This document shows, piece by piece, positions 13,092-24,458 of a DNA stretch of 64,000 nt; the first letter of the stretch is position 1, and each line of letters opens with the position of its first letter. A program made the translations under genes and the position numbers. Source of the DNA: Gonatopus flavifemur (taxonomy: Eukaryota; Arthropoda; Insecta; Hymenoptera; Dryinidae); contig JAFFJZ010000003.1 of the NCBI GenBank assembly GCA_018340375.1, forward strand, positions 25,668,001 through 25,732,000. The letters run 5' to 3'. The notes beneath the pieces are model-generated. The model was not told the DNA's origin, did no database searches, and was given only the letters and a program-made list of their open reading frames with translations.

Positions 13092-14342
13092 GGGCTTTGA
13101 ATAAGTTCTCGCTGTTTCATCACAGATGGCACTAGCAGTACTCCGTGTTTGAAATTTCAAATAGTAACGCACTTGCAAGGAAGTACTGTATCTAACCTGA
13201 AATTTCAGTGACACTTCGGTGTGAACGACTTCATTGTTTATTAGTTTTGAAAATGTCTACTTTTGTGCCAGCTAAAGTGTATTTGCGGGGAATTTCATTG
13301 CACTACTTTATTCAAAAGAAATCTGCGGCTGGAGCACATAGAATTCTTGTTGAGACTTATGGTGACAATGATCTGTGGAATACGACATGCAGAGACTGGT
13401 TTTGACGCTTCAAAAATAATGATTTTGAACTTCGGGATAAAGAACGTTCTGGCGCACCAAAAAAATTTGAAGACAGAGAATTGGAGGAATTACTCAATGA
13501 AGACCGATCTCAGACGCTAGCAGAACTTGGGAAACAATTACAAGTTGATGAGTCAACTGTTTCAAAACGTTTAAAAATGTTAGGAATGATCCAGAAGCAA
13601 GGATATTAGGTGCCATATGAATTGAAGCCAAGAGACATCGAACGGCTTTTACGTCACGTGTGAACTACTGCTTCAACGGCAGAAAAGAGAAGGTTTTTTG
13701 AAAAATGGATACACTATGATAATTCAAAGCGTAGAAAATCATGGAGTAAGCTTGGCTATGCATCAACATCGTCCGCAAAACCGAATATCCATAGTTCGAA
13801 GCTCTTTTTCTGTATTTGGTGGGATCAGCAAGGTGTAATTGATTTTGATCTGCTCAAACCGAATGAGACTATCACGGGGGATCGCTATCGACTTCAATTG
13901 ATGCGTTTGAGTCGAGCCCTAAAAGAAAAACGGCCGCTATACGAGAAGAAACACGACAAAGTGATTTTGTTACATGACAACGCCCGGCCTCATGTTGCAA
14001 AACCAGTGGAAATCTACCTGGAAACGCTTCGATGAGAAGTTCTACCCCACCAGCCGTATTCGCCTGACATCGTCCCTTCCGATTTTCAGCTATTCCGTTC
14101 GATGGCACATGGCTTAGCTGACCAGCGTTTTTATTCTCACGAAGAAGCTAAAAAGTGGGTCGATTCTTGGATCGCCTCAAAAGACGTGTCGTTTTTCCAC
14201 CGCGGAATTCATATACTGCCAGAAAGATGAGAGAAAGTGGTCTCTAGTGATGGGCAATACTTTGAATAAAACGTTTCTGTTCCCTATATTTTGAATAAAG
14301 TTTTTATTTTGTAAAAAAACAGCGAGAACTTATTCAAGGCCC
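13092..14342 (+). mobile_element. mariner transposon, full length but dead
   Basis: The 1251-bp element is bounded by inverted repeats of about 27 bp: GGGCTTTGAATAAGTTCTCG at 13092, and the complement ending TTCAAGGCCC at 14342 with one mismatch. It is flanked by TA on each side (13090-13091, 14343-14344), the Tc1/mariner target duplication. It carries a decayed transposase gene on the + strand. The ends look well preserved, so it might still be a substrate if a matching active transposase exists elsewhere. Confidence 0.95.
13253..14269 (+). pseudogene. mariner transposase pseudogene
   Basis: Translation of this stretch gives a recognisable mariner transposase with multiple breaks. The start MSTFVPAKVYLRG is followed by the N-terminal helix-turn-helix region. 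In-frame stops occur near 13403, 13606, 13660 and 14032, and there is a net frame shift before the end. Conserved blocks are readable: EKWIHYDN near 13705, CIWWDQ near 13815, HDNARPH (second catalytic Asp) near 13980 and SPDIVPSDF (third Asp of the D,D34D triad) near 14064. The first catalytic Asp block just before EKW appears deleted. The protein cannot be made or be active. Confidence 0.93.
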
Positions 14343-17300
14343 TAATAAGAGGGTGAAATTGACCAAATTCCTAAAGTGAATCAGCGTAGTAGTAGTAAAA
14401 TTTTAATCCCTAAAACGTTTCTTCCCTAATTTATGTGCGCATTCAAGTTGAGAATTCATTTGAATTCCAAAATTCATGTCAATTAGAATGGCGTACAGTA
14501 TTGAATCCTTCCAGGGTATCCAGATAGCAATTTAGCCTTGCTGCAATGTTGTCAGGCGAGCTTGTGACAGAATTGATATAAGTTTCCTAGTTGACATACG
14601 ACAAGGGTACAAGCTTACAAAACCCTTGCAGCAGAGTTGTAGCAACTCTACACTGGCAAGATTGTCAATAACAAATCCGAAACAATCGAATGACAAGTTA
14701 CCTCGATAAGCACACATACAGAACCAATCTCCAATTTACTTTGTCCTAAGGTTTTGAGCTCGAGTCATAATCGAACTGAAGTTTGCCCGATATCTATGCA
14801 CACCCTTTGCGTCTCAGATTAGAATTTTTATATTCTGTTCATCCACGTTTTATACATCATGTTGTATGACACTCTTTGAATCCAGTAATGTGGAAAATCA
14901 CTCGTTTCACTCCGCTACGTCCCAGAAGTGAACCAGTCCGCTTCGAGTAAGGTTTTCACTCTAAAATTGGAGTGGCTGTGAGAATCTAACCTCAAACCTT
15001 AGACTTCCGCTCTGAAAGGGTGGAAATTTCGCTGGAAATTGCGACAAGTCCATTTCTGGCTGGCTAAAGAGTGAAATCTCATTCTAAGAATTTTAGAGAG
15101 CATATTCCTAATTGAAGCACCCAAAAATGAATGTATCATCAGGAATGAATACATGAATATAATGTAGAATTATCGAACAACCAGTGATCCATGTACAGTT
15201 TCGAAAGGAAATGAAAATTAGAAAATCGAAAAATCAACAAGATTTCACGGTTATCGCTCGATCTTCGGTTGTTCGGGTGATCGTCAAGGAAAGAAAAGGG
15301 GAGGGCCGCATGAAGAATCGATAGATCGATCTTCCTTCATAATAACTTCATAATAATATCAAGATCCGTGTAATCCTCTGAGGCAGAAATGAAAAAACAC
15401 CTGCATCCAAAGTACAAGGTGTACAAATTTCTTTCGACATTGAAGCTGCTCATTGAATGAGAGGGTGAACATAACCGATTGGATGTGAAATCGAGTATAC
15501 GTCGCGCTCATTGGGTGACAAGGGTGTACACGTCGATGGTGGGATGGACAAAAAGTGGGAGGGGAAAGAACAGGGTCGGAGGGGTAAACGTACCGTAGAA
15601 GACCATAGAAGAAAGAGCTTGGCGGCTTAGTTCAAAGCAATGGTGACATGTGACCGGCATTGTGAACCAGTCTCCTCTCTATTGCTGCGTGTGTTGTAGG
15701 CTTCTTCTATTGCTACGAACAGTTCGCTTTGTCGGAAACTTGCCGCTCCTCTAAGTTCCCACTTCGAATTTTGAGCAACCCTGAAAACTGATTTGCAGCC
15801 CTCGGATACATCAACATACGTATGATCCACGTTTATATCTATGTCGTTGAATTCTAATACGATCTAAGATCCTCCGTTCACGATACTGCGTCCACCGTTA
15901 ACGCATTTCATTTCAAATTCAGATTTACGGTATGATAAAATCAACGGATGCTTTCGAAAGATCAAAATTTTTTTCTATAGGCCTAAAGAATTCAACCCAT
16001 TCAAACAAATCCTAGATGAGTAATGAAAGATACGTCCGACTAATGAAATTTTCTATCGTCAATTTTACATAATCGAGTTTTGATCGCTAAACCTTGTCGT
16101 GCAAGCTAAAGTGCCTCCTGGACTTCTGAAAGGCCGTAACAGAATAACTTGGACAAATCTGTCGCTCGCACGAATCCACTCGATTTCTTTTCACGAATCA
16201 ATAAATATTACGCATTCCTTTAATCTCGGGACCGTAATCGTGAAGAGTTTGGAATAAAAAATCAGCTTCTAACGTTGAGAAAAGTGTGTTTCAGATACTT
16301 TAACGTTGAGGCCAGGTTCACCAGTAGTAGGAGTCGACGTTTGAGTTCACTTTTCAAAATACAGATTCAATATAGAATCCTTTCTCATGGAATTGTTACA
16401 GATTGATTGTCGTTGAGATCATTCTAATTCAGGAGCATTAACCCTTAGATAAACTTCAATCGTTCAAAACCGACGTAAAATTTGTAAATACCCAAATAAA
16501 ATTTACCCTCGATTCATTCCTCAACTTCTAAGCTACTTAGCTTCCATCCGAATCACATAATTTAGGATTTGTAATTCAGATGATTCTGTTGTAACACGTA
16601 AATACAAATATATATTGAAGAAAAATATAAGGATGAAGTCACGAAAGAACACGTGTTCCTGAAACTTTCGTCCCCTCGCGTCCTCATCTACTGACCTATC
16701 TTAGGTCCTGCTTTATTCGAGAGGCGGTCCCTTTACGTGTTCAATCCCTTGTTCTTTCTTTGTCCTTTTCACTAATGTTCGATCTTATCCCCTTTACATA
16801 CATAAATCCCTAGTTCGTCAACTTTTAAACCATCGACGTACGGATTTCGGTTAGTTGTTAGACTAAAAGCAATGTCGTAACATCCAGTTTCTGGTTATAC
16901 TCCTTCATCCATCGATCCGACCGGTCGAAAAAAAGGAGAAAAAATGAAAGAAACCAAATGAAAAATGAAAATGTTCGAACAACGAGAATCGTTGGAGTTT
17001 TTAACATATATATATGTATACATGTGTGTACGGTATACGCGTAGAAGTTGTAACTTTTGGCCATCGGCACGCATTACTGTAATTTATTGAGTACTTGTTC
17101 CGATCGAATGAACGACTAGCTCGTATCGTGCATGGGTGTCGTTTTCATCGAAGGAAACTCAGCAATAGAAGCGCAGGGGCAAGAGTGGCGGCAACAGCGG
17201 CATCGTAATAACAATAAAGATGCGGCTTACGGCCATGTCGGATCGTTTGTGCGAAAAAGAAGCGAAAATCATTTTATCGATATTTATTTCCCCTTATACC

Positions 17301-17529
17301 CCTATAACATGCGGAGCGATTGCATCGATATTAAGCTGTTCTTCTCATCCTCTGTTTCAAATCAGATGCAACTGAGTATTCCACACACGCAACGAACTTT
17401 AACTCTGAAAAGAGAAAAATCACAACAAACGCGATGTGTACCGTTGCAAGAGAAATAATTCACAAACATTGAAGATTTACTACGCTTTTATCTTCCAATA
17501 TTGTAATAAAAAACATTATCCCCGTTATA
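14343..17529. other. Non-coding DNA, mostly unique
   Basis: No gene was recognised. About 14515-14725 has TTGCTGCAA and TTGTCA/TGACAA words and may be another decayed palindromic-word repeat. From about 15240 to 17460 the sequence is repeat-poor and contains CpGs, with a short TA-rich simple repeat near 17004-17022. That makes it candidate regulatory or unrecognised transcribed DNA. A 108-codon frame at 17132-17458 has no family signature. Confidence 0.4.
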
Positions 17530-17719
17530 AAAATCCAGCTGGGATTCCACGTGGATTCCAGATCCGGAATTTACTCGCGTTGCCAGCTAAGACTCCACCT
17601 GGAATCAAGAATCCCAACTGGATTCCATGTGGAATTTCTAATTCCAACTGTAATCCCAAGTTGGAGTTGAAATTCTAGCTGGGATTCCACCTGGAAATGA
17701 GGAATCCCAGCTGGATTTT
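17530..17719. mobile_element. 190-bp palindromic MITE (AAATCCAGCTGGGATTCC ends)
   Basis: The left end AAATCCAGCTGGGATTCC at about 17530 is mirrored by GGAATCCCAGCTGGATTTT ending at about 17719. The interior repeats GGATTCCA, TGGAATC and CCAACTGG words in both orientations. No ORF or clear target duplication was found. Confidence 0.75.
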
Positions 17720-19465
17720 CGTGGCAGGGATGTTTATCTGTAATCATTTCAACACAGATTTTGAAATGTAACTAAAATTTGAAAACTACATATGGAATGA
17801 TGTTAGAGATTATATCGCAAAATTTCACGATATAAAATTATAATTCGCAATGCGAATGGATGTATGTAAAACGCCACACCGATGTCATAATGAGAATATT
17901 TATATACACGAAATAATATAAGTAGAGGAAGAAATGAAGCTGCAGCAGGGTGTTTGACGGAGGCAGGTGCATGTGGTGGTTGTCGGTATGTTTGATGTTT
18001 GCTACGTAGCCATGAGGGAGGAACGCAGATGCACCTATATCAAACACGTTGTAAAGATGTGTACGTAGAAAAGATCAGAAACTGTGAGAAAAAAGCCATG
18101 AATGGAACGAAGTATGAGATAAATAATACAAAACATTCAAAGTCAAACCGTCCGATCATTTTGTTTTTATTCAATATATTTGAATAATTAAATCACTGAA
18201 ACATAATTGATTTCGATTCCTTTCCTTCTCCTTCTTCTTACGGTCCACTCAAATACATACTTTTGAACAAAAAAATCGATGCAAGATAGAATTCAGAGTT
18301 TCATTAACCTAATATCGAAGCAGAACTCTGAGAATATATTGAGTATGTTAATGAATGAACCATCATTTATCATTGCTTTTTTCTCGAATTTCAAATCCAA
18401 TCATCGAATCCAATTTTCATACAAGCACCAACATTAACTACGAAATATGAGCATATAAATAACTTTGAGAATCGTAGAAAAAATCAACACATATTCTAGC
18501 GAAATTCTCATTATGAAGAATAACTTGTTGGAAGGTGTCTCGGTATGATGACCGAGAAAGTCTGAAAAACAAAGTTGATGTGATGTGATATGTTGTATTG
18601 CGCCAAAGACGCAGCCCAAAGGGTTTGAGGAATGTGAAGAAGAAGGAAGAAGAAAGCCGAATCATGACCAGAGGATGATGGTGGTGGCAATGGTCGGAGA
18701 AAAAGGAGAGGGGGAAGCACGGTGGACCACTATTATGTAAACATCAGCATTGCTTTCATCTTGCCGCCGTTGCCGTTCAGTCAGGCGAAGCAGGCAAGCG
18801 AGCAAGCAGCAACGCGGCCATAACTGACCTATAGCCCGGTGTACAAAGCCTCTACGCAATACAGATATAAAATAGCTTGTACTATTGAATCGTTGAAGGG
18901 AATACAAGCGTCGGGGCGCTAGCTTAACCGTTCGTGTATAAGATTTATGAAAAATATCCAAGTAGTTTTGAGAAGTCTTACATTTAAACGGTTAAGCTAC
19001 ACCATCCTCGAGTCCTCCGTTGCAATGTGAAGAGCCAGAAAATTTCATTATTGCTACAAAACTCGAGTAGTTTCAATGCCGAAACATTTGATATTCGGTA
19101 CAAAATTCAGCCGGGAATTTTTTGTTGAAAGTTTAGCAAAAAAAAATAAAACTGAGAAAAACTGTGGAGAATCATTAAATTTACGGAAGAATTAGTGAAC
19201 CTTCATCTCTTAATTTGCTCCACGTAAAATATTCAATTCGAATAAAGTTTGCAAATATCTCTTGGACATTTTTAGAATATTTTGAAAATATGTTACGATA
19301 TTTACTATCTTTTGGATTCCTTGGAGATATCTTTTTGTTTTGACAAGGTGTTTCTGTATCTTGTCACAGTTTCCCACCGCTAGAAAAGAAATTTTATTCA
19401 GAAAAAATCTACATAATTCATTGAAAAATTACTCTGTTACAAGTGCAGAAAATTCTTTCATAGAT
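17720..19465. other. Non-coding DNA
   Basis: No gene was recognised. About 18540-18960 is richer in CpG and lacks inverted repeats, including GCCGCCG near 18762, a possible TCF helper-type motif of low information content. The overlapping minus-strand frames around 18434-18961 show no conserved domain. Confidence 0.4.
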
Positions 19466-19733
19466 CCCGAGTCGAAAAATTTGAACGGTTTTTGTCTTCT
19501 TATTCTATTTTTAGGCTGATCTTGTCCTAGTTGTTGAATAATGCTTTCAAAAACAGTGCTTCTTCAAGAGTTTAATCTGAATTTCTTCTCAATCACTTTC
19601 ATTTGTCGCAGGAAAAATTTAGACTCAAATCATGAAAAAGTACTGTTTTTCCCGCATTATTCAACAATCAGGACAAAATCAGTCCAAAAACGAAATACGA
19701 GAACAAAAACCGTCCAAATGTTTTCGACTCGGG
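19466..19733. mobile_element. 268-bp palindromic MITE, copy 1 (CCCGAGTCGAAAA ends)
   Basis: It begins CCCGAGTCGAAAAATTTG and ends with the complement ...TTTTCGACTCGGG. Both arms carry GGACAAAATCAGTC-type and AACCGTC-type sequence. A second copy of nearly identical length lies at 42747-43013. No ORF. Confidence 0.88.
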
Positions 19734-19917
19734 ATAAGATGACGCATTTTCCCGCTTTAATACACTATAAAATAATGTATAAAATCCCGTTCACTCGGAG
19801 AAAATATGAATATTTCAAAGGAACCTTCATTTCTTCCTTGAGTGAACGAAGTTTTATTCATTAGTTCAAGCTGTACTGAAGCGGGAAAATGCGCCATCTC
19901 ACCCCACTTTACTCTAA
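19734..19917. mobile_element. Palindromic MITE B, with an AGAGTAAAGTGGGGTGAGAT end
   Basis: Inverted arms AGATGACGCATTTTCCCGC (about 19737) and GCGGGAAAATGCGCCATCT (about 19899) enclose GTTCACTCGGAGAA / TTCCTTGAGTGAAC. The right side continues into the complement of AGAGTAAAGTGGGGTGAGAT, ending about 19917. The same module is at 23194-23234, where another MITE interrupts it. Its left end abuts MITE 19466-19733. Confidence 0.75.
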
Positions 19918-20687
19918 TTTCAACAGAAATTTTTTCATTTTTGTGCTTTTGCTGACACAGCACCACAGTTCCAGAAAAATTTATAAAAAATTCTTATTAA
20001 CCTGATCGTGTTCCTGATGAGTTCTTTCAGAATTTTCCTGGGTCCCTTGAAAGAATGAAATGATAGGAACCGATTGAGAAAGTCACAAACCGTATAGAAA
20101 CAGATAAGAATAGATAGAAACGCATAGAATGTAAATCGGTTTCTATCGTTTTTTTTTGCCAGGATACTATTTAGGAATCGAACTTCGAAGTAGTGAAAGT
20201 CAGAAGATGATCAAAATCATTAGCAGAAACAAATAAATCTTTGATTCCAACAATGATTTCCATAATAAATATACATTTGAGCAGAAAATAAAATTCCATG
20301 GCTCCATCTGACAGTAAATTACAAACGAAGTATTTTAAAGGTTGTGCTAATTTCAGAATGAGTATGTACGAAGATAAAATCAAGTACATTACCAAATATT
20401 CACTTCGATACGCAAATGACTACATATTCCTTCTGATAATGGGTGTACATTTGCCCCTCCTACCAGATGCAAACGGCAATTGCCCAACAACTGTATGCTT
20501 TCCCTTTCTCGTGCTCACATTCGTCTGTATGTCAATGATTCGTATACTTTTTTACCGTATATTTGATTCTCGTGAATCAGTACATGCAGCAAACGGCTGT
20601 AATCTTCACCCACTTATCGATGTCTTCTAGTTCTGAAATAAGGTATTCGACTCGAAGGCTTCATTATTGACCCCCTATAAACGTTAA
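19918..20687. other. Non-coding DNA with an unsupported 110-codon frame
   Basis: The + frame at 20298-20630 codes for a cysteine-containing sequence with a hydrophobic middle (about residues 42-85). It matches no family I recognise, and no splice context or duplicate supports it. Otherwise nothing is seen. Confidence 0.3.
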
Positions 20688-20976
20688 GGGAGAGTTGCCT
20701 TGATTGAACCATCACCTTGGATGGACTGCCACCTTACATTGCAAGGGCAAGATATTTGGATTTGTTACATTAATGTACATTCTCAATGTACCATTCAAAC
20801 AAATCTAAATTCCTTCTCCTTGCAATATAAGATGCCCCAACACAACAAATACCTTCAGGAACGTTGAATGAACGTTCGCGAACGTCCAGGAACATTCATT
20901 GAACATTCCTGAAGGTTTCTGTTCTCCTGGGGTGGTGAGATATCCAAGGCGATGCTTCAACCAGACAACTCTCCTC
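20688..20976. mobile_element. About 290-bp MITE with GGGAGAGTTG ends, itself interrupted
   Basis: The left end GGGAGAGTTGCCTTGATTGA (20688) and the right end CAACCAGACAACTCTCC (about 20974) are inverted matches, followed inward by ACCTTGGAT / ATCCAAGG. Inside is a further inverted pair, TTGCAAGGGCAAGATATTTG and its complement (about 20758 and 20826). A separate palindrome sits at 20835-20932. Confidence 0.75.
20835..20932. mobile_element. 98-bp palindrome nested in the 20688-20976 element
   Basis: CCCCAACACAACAAATACC at the left, with TTCAGGAACGTTGAATGAAC and its complement at the right, ending CTCCTGGGG. The tip reads GTTCGCGAAC. The CCCCAACA ends resemble the palindrome at 8786-8893. Confidence 0.72.
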
Positions 20977-21372
20977 TATTATGATCGCCCTAATCTATTT
21001 CCATTGTGCTCAGTTTATTTACCTAGTTCTGCATCCATCAAGTGTTGACCCTAGAACGGGCATATGGGGTCTTTTTCAGGCCCCCAAAAGTTTTTCCTTT
21101 CCCAGCGGTTAAGCATCTCTTTATTGAGAATGGTTTTCAACATCAATATTCTTGAACTATAAACTCTGACGAACAAAAACCATCCATAATGAATTCAAAT
21201 TCATGAAGGTTTTAAATAAGATACAGTCGTTTGAAATTTTCTGTGTTTCTCACGTTTCTGTTTCAGTGTTAATGATGCTTGCAATCGTGTTATTTTTGTG
21301 AACCTATGTATAATCTTGTATATTTTCCGAATATTTTCCCGAGTAGAAACTTGGTAGAGCAAACATCAGTAT
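20977..21372. other. Non-coding DNA
   Basis: Nothing recognisable was found between two MITE clusters. Confidence 0.5.
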
Positions 21373-22102
21373 CCCGAGGAAAAAATCAGATCTATTTAGA
21401 TCTCATCAGATCTAGTGTTGCCGCGAGCCGCAAAACGAGCTGTAACGAGCTTTTGACTTTAACTGGGTTCAGCTAGGACTATAAGAAGTAAAAATTCTCC
21501 CAATACTCGGTTGGATGGTCCTGTAGTTCAGTTCGAAGGTTCATATTATCGCACAGTTCCGTGGATTTGGATTTTCAACCGATTCATACATCAAATAGGA
21601 CAGATTCAGCTCGAAACGTTGGCTCGAAACCGGCTCGAGTATAAATTCATTTGGAACCCGTTTCCATAAAGGTATATTCCAATTTGAACTCTCAAATTCA
21701 GTTGAGAGTTGATTGAACTGGATTTCAAATCAATTTGATTGACTAAAAAGGAGTTCATTTTCAATCCAGATAATCTAGAATCTATAATTCTTTATGGCTC
21801 GTTTCGCGGCTCGCGGCAACACTAATCAGATCTGAGTAGATGCGAATTTTCACTCACAAGATTAGATTTAGATCTAACTAGATCTTGACATATCTGGTTG
21901 GACCTGTGTAGATCTGGTTAGATCTGAATTGGAAATCACATTGAATCTTTATGAACAATTGATTGTTCAATTACCAAAAATTTCCTGGTATTTTCCCATG
22001 TTTCAATTCAAATTTGAACATGTATGTTAGCAAACACGAGCTAAAATTGTAGTTTTTCGGATCCCAATAGATCTGGTCAGATCTAATCTTTTTTCCCTAG
22101 GG
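21373..22102. mobile_element. AGATCT-word element, split by a nested MITE
   Basis: The left end CCCGAGGAAAAAATCAGATCT-like and the right end (AGATCTAATCTT, then TTTTCCCTAGGG) are inverted matches. The host part carries about ten AGATCT or near-AGATCT words (21389-21412 and 21828-22088). A 408-bp element interrupts it at 21415-21822. Without that insert the host would be about 320 bp. No ORF. Confidence 0.78.
21415..21822. mobile_element. 408-bp MITE (GTGTTGCCGCGAGCCG ends), nested, TA duplication
   Basis: Ends are GTGTTGCCGCGAGCCGC and the complement GCGGCTCGCGGCAACAC, each flanked by TA (21413-21414 and 21823-21824). The interior is built of CGAGC / GCTCG and TTCGAA words in both orientations. 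It sits inside the AGATCT-word element, so it is the younger insertion. Confidence 0.85.
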
Positions 22103-22111
22103 CCTCACGTG

Positions 22112-22360
22112 GCAAGTGCATTGAACTCTATACATACTGGAATGAGCGCTCCCTAGATTGGCGCGGTCAGAGTGATATAGTTTATTGCACGAGCAAGAGG
22201 GAGTACGACTCTCCCAACATATTTCCTACCTCTCTCTAAAACGCATTTGTTAGGAGCAGATACCATGCGCCCAACATTCATCTCTCCCTCTGACCGGTCT
22301 ATATTATAGAAAATCGAGGGAGTGCGCATTCCAGTATGTTATATAGTTCAATGGGCAAGT
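22112..22360. mobile_element. About 249-bp palindromic MITE (GCATTGAAC ends)
   Basis: Left CATTGAACTC...ATACTGGAATGAGCGCTCCCT and right AGGGAGTGCGCATTCCAGTAT...GTTCAATG are inverted. GGTCAGAG / CTCTGACC lies further in. It begins about ten bases after the AGATCT-word element ends. Confidence 0.78.
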
Positions 22361-23193
22361 GGCTTGCCTCATAAGGTCCCGACGTTGACCTCACCAAATT
22401 TCTACTTGGGTCTTTATATGAAATATTATATTTTGATTTTAAACTTCACAATTCTTTTACCTCCTTCATCTTGACAAATATTTTGTTAGGAGCAAAGGGT
22501 AAAAACAGGATTGGGTGACATATATTCCTTCCCAGTGAACAGTCATTTGAAATAATGTGCTCTGAAAGATATCGAATTGATCTCTAATGCGTCGATTTTT
22601 GCCACCTTTTTGATGACGTAAAATCTTGAAATTTTTAAAAAACCACTCTAACATTGATCACTATGGTTTTCCTTTAAAATAAGTCTTAGCTGAATTTCCG
22701 CTTTTCTGTATATCTAGAATTAGTTTAATTTTGAAAATAACTTGATTTCATTTCGTTTAAGTAACCTTTTTAAAAAAATATATAAAAATCTTGCAGGAGG
22801 CCCTGGGCTCGGACCCGGTGTGCCCTTCCTTAAAGACGGCCCTGAGGGTTTTAAATGCTATCTGAAAGATATCATGGGGTGTCGATATAAAAGGGTCACT
22901 TTAGGTACTCATTTACTTTGTACCATTAAAAGAATTCCTATCTATAATACAGTTCGATAATGTATGAACAAAGTAATGTTGGATGAAATATTATCTCCTT
23001 GCAATATTTTTTCAATTCAATCATCTTTGCGACTATTTTTCATACGTTAAAAGAATCTAGTTTCAGAGCCTTCATTGGTCCCATTGAGGTTGTTTTATAT
23101 AGGCTCAAGCTAGAAATATGGTGCAAGCTTTGAAAATGAGTGTGTGACAATACTCTCCAGAACCTATAAGGGCAATCAAAACAGGGTCTCAAA
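22361..23193. other. Non-coding DNA
   Basis: No gene or full element was seen. A short G/C-rich stretch around 22797-22850 falls inside an unsupported 72-codon frame. Confidence 0.4.
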
Positions 23194-23500
23194 TAGAGTA
23201 AAGTGGGGTGAGATGACGCACCTTCCCGCTCCAGTACACGGAAAGAAGAAAACAGCACTGGTTACTGTCCATAACAACAATCAGTTGAAAACCAAATGAA
23301 AACGCGCTTGGATGATGGAGGTTAGCGCGATCACAGTGATGTGTACTGCAGTGAAATTCGCCAATGCTGCTTGGACATTAACGGTTACTGGGAGACGCAG
23401 TAATGAACGGCGTGGATTTGATTTTTCATTTTCTTTCAATGAATTATTGCGATTCACAGTAACCATTGCTGTTTTCTTTTTTCCGTGTACAGCTTGCAAA
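23194..23500. repeat. MITE B copy (split), giving an empty-site comparison
   Basis: AGAGTAAAGTGGGGTGAGAT and its downstream module run from about 23194 to CCAGTA at 23236, then resume as TACAGCTTG at 23488. The uninterrupted relative at 19734-19917 reads ...CAGTACAGCTTG in its complement. The MITE between the halves therefore inserted at that TA and duplicated it. Confidence 0.8.
23237..23487. mobile_element. 251-bp MITE with TACACGGAAAGAAGAAAACAG ends
   Basis: Inverted ends CACGGAAAGAAGAAAACAGC and GCTGTTTTC...TTCCGTG, extended inward by GGTTACTGT / ACAGTAACC, are flanked by TA at 23235-23236 and 23488-23489. The overlapping 68-72 codon frames on both strands are by-products of the palindrome. 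Its termini belong to the shared consensus described in the findings. Confidence 0.88.
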
Positions 23501-23859
23501 GCATTTCAACCCTCGTGACATCATTGCATTCCATGCATACTATGAAAAAATATGTCTCTATTGTGTTCCAACAATGAAAACATTTATCACTAGATAAATT
23601 AATTGATATTTTTCACACTGATGATTCGTGGGTGGTAATTATAATCATTGAATTCAATTACGATCTCAAAAAAATCCACTGGACAAAAATAAAAATTTGT
23701 TATCACAAGAAAAATGATAGAAAGAGCACAATTAATTGAATCTATCTGAAATCTGATCCAGTAAATGAAAAGGCTAAAGGTCAAATAATTTGTCGACCGC
23801 ACGCACAACAGGGGCAATTCTATGAGAGGCACGTGATATTAGTAGTGGGGATGTCTCTC
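23490..23859. other. Sequence upstream of the Notum promoter region
   Basis: AT-rich and without recognisable elements after the first few bases (MITE B remnant). Confidence 0.4.
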
Positions 23860-24060
23860 CACCTCTTGCCGAGTTTCTCTCTCTTTCTTTCACCCTCAAC
23901 CTCCCTCTTTCTCTTTGCCGCACTACTCCTGTCTGCTTACTTCGCGCGGTTTAACCTGGCCCGATTGTCAGTCAGTGCCCAGCTATGTTAGCGCAAGGAA
24001 GTTTTTGAGCTTGTAGAAGCTAGTGCATCCTATTGTGCGGGAATTTCAAATCGAACGACA
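23860..24060 (+). promoter_or_regulatory. Notum: Candidate Notum promoter
   Basis: A pyrimidine-rich run (about 23868-23935) leads into a CpG-containing stretch with two overlapping TCAGT words at 23968-23976. TCAGT matches the arthropod initiator consensus. Downstream DNA up to the start codon at 24819 is richer in CpG than its surroundings. I see no convincing TATA box at the usual distance and no exact downstream promoter element. The assignment is inference from position and motif; transcript 5'-end data would settle it. Confidence 0.4.
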
Positions 24061-24131
24061 TACCGTAACGAGATGATAAGAAAATTTTGAGACAAATATA
24101 TCGTCGAGTGACACACACGATTATGAAATAG

Positions 24132-24458
24132 TTGATCGATAAACACGTGCGCGCGAACTCCGGAATCAGGAAGCTAGAACGAGTCGGGCGGCAGTTGAAA
24201 CTGAGGGCGGTGAGACGACGATCGGGGGAAAAAAGAGGAAGCAGAAAAATATCAGTTCACAGCGAACCGTCAACCACTGTCCGTCAGAGTGCAACGAAAA
24301 AGGGAAAGAAAACAAAAAGAGGGAGAGAGGGCGTGCACGCGTTCACGCGTGTGCTATCCACCAACAACAACCACCACGTGACTGACCTGTCGCATGGCAC
24401 TTTCTTACCCTATCAACGGTTTCAAATTTCGCGCTATGTTTTCATTCATTCGTTATGA
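24132..24458 (+). CDS. Possible upstream ORF in the Notum leader (108 aa)
   Basis: If transcription starts near 23970 and the leader is unspliced, this frame lies wholly upstream of the Notum start codon. The predicted peptide is very basic in residues 13-75 (many Arg/Lys) and has no domain that I recognise. Basic, low-complexity leader frames often arise by chance in CpG-containing 5' regions, and the leader may itself be spliced. I list it because a frame of this length ahead of the main start would affect translation if it is in the mRNA. Confidence 0.2.
   Translation: MIDKHVRANSGIRKLERVGRQLKLRAVRRRSGEKRGSRKISVHSEPSTTVRQSATKKGKKTKRGREGVHAFTRVLSTNNNHHVTDLSHGTFLPYQRFQISRYVFIHSL

Noticed and set aside
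1..23850. A second protein-coding gene upstream of Notum
   Set aside because: I checked the open frames on both strands and found only mariner remnants and repeat-derived frames; small exons of a distant gene could still be hidden.
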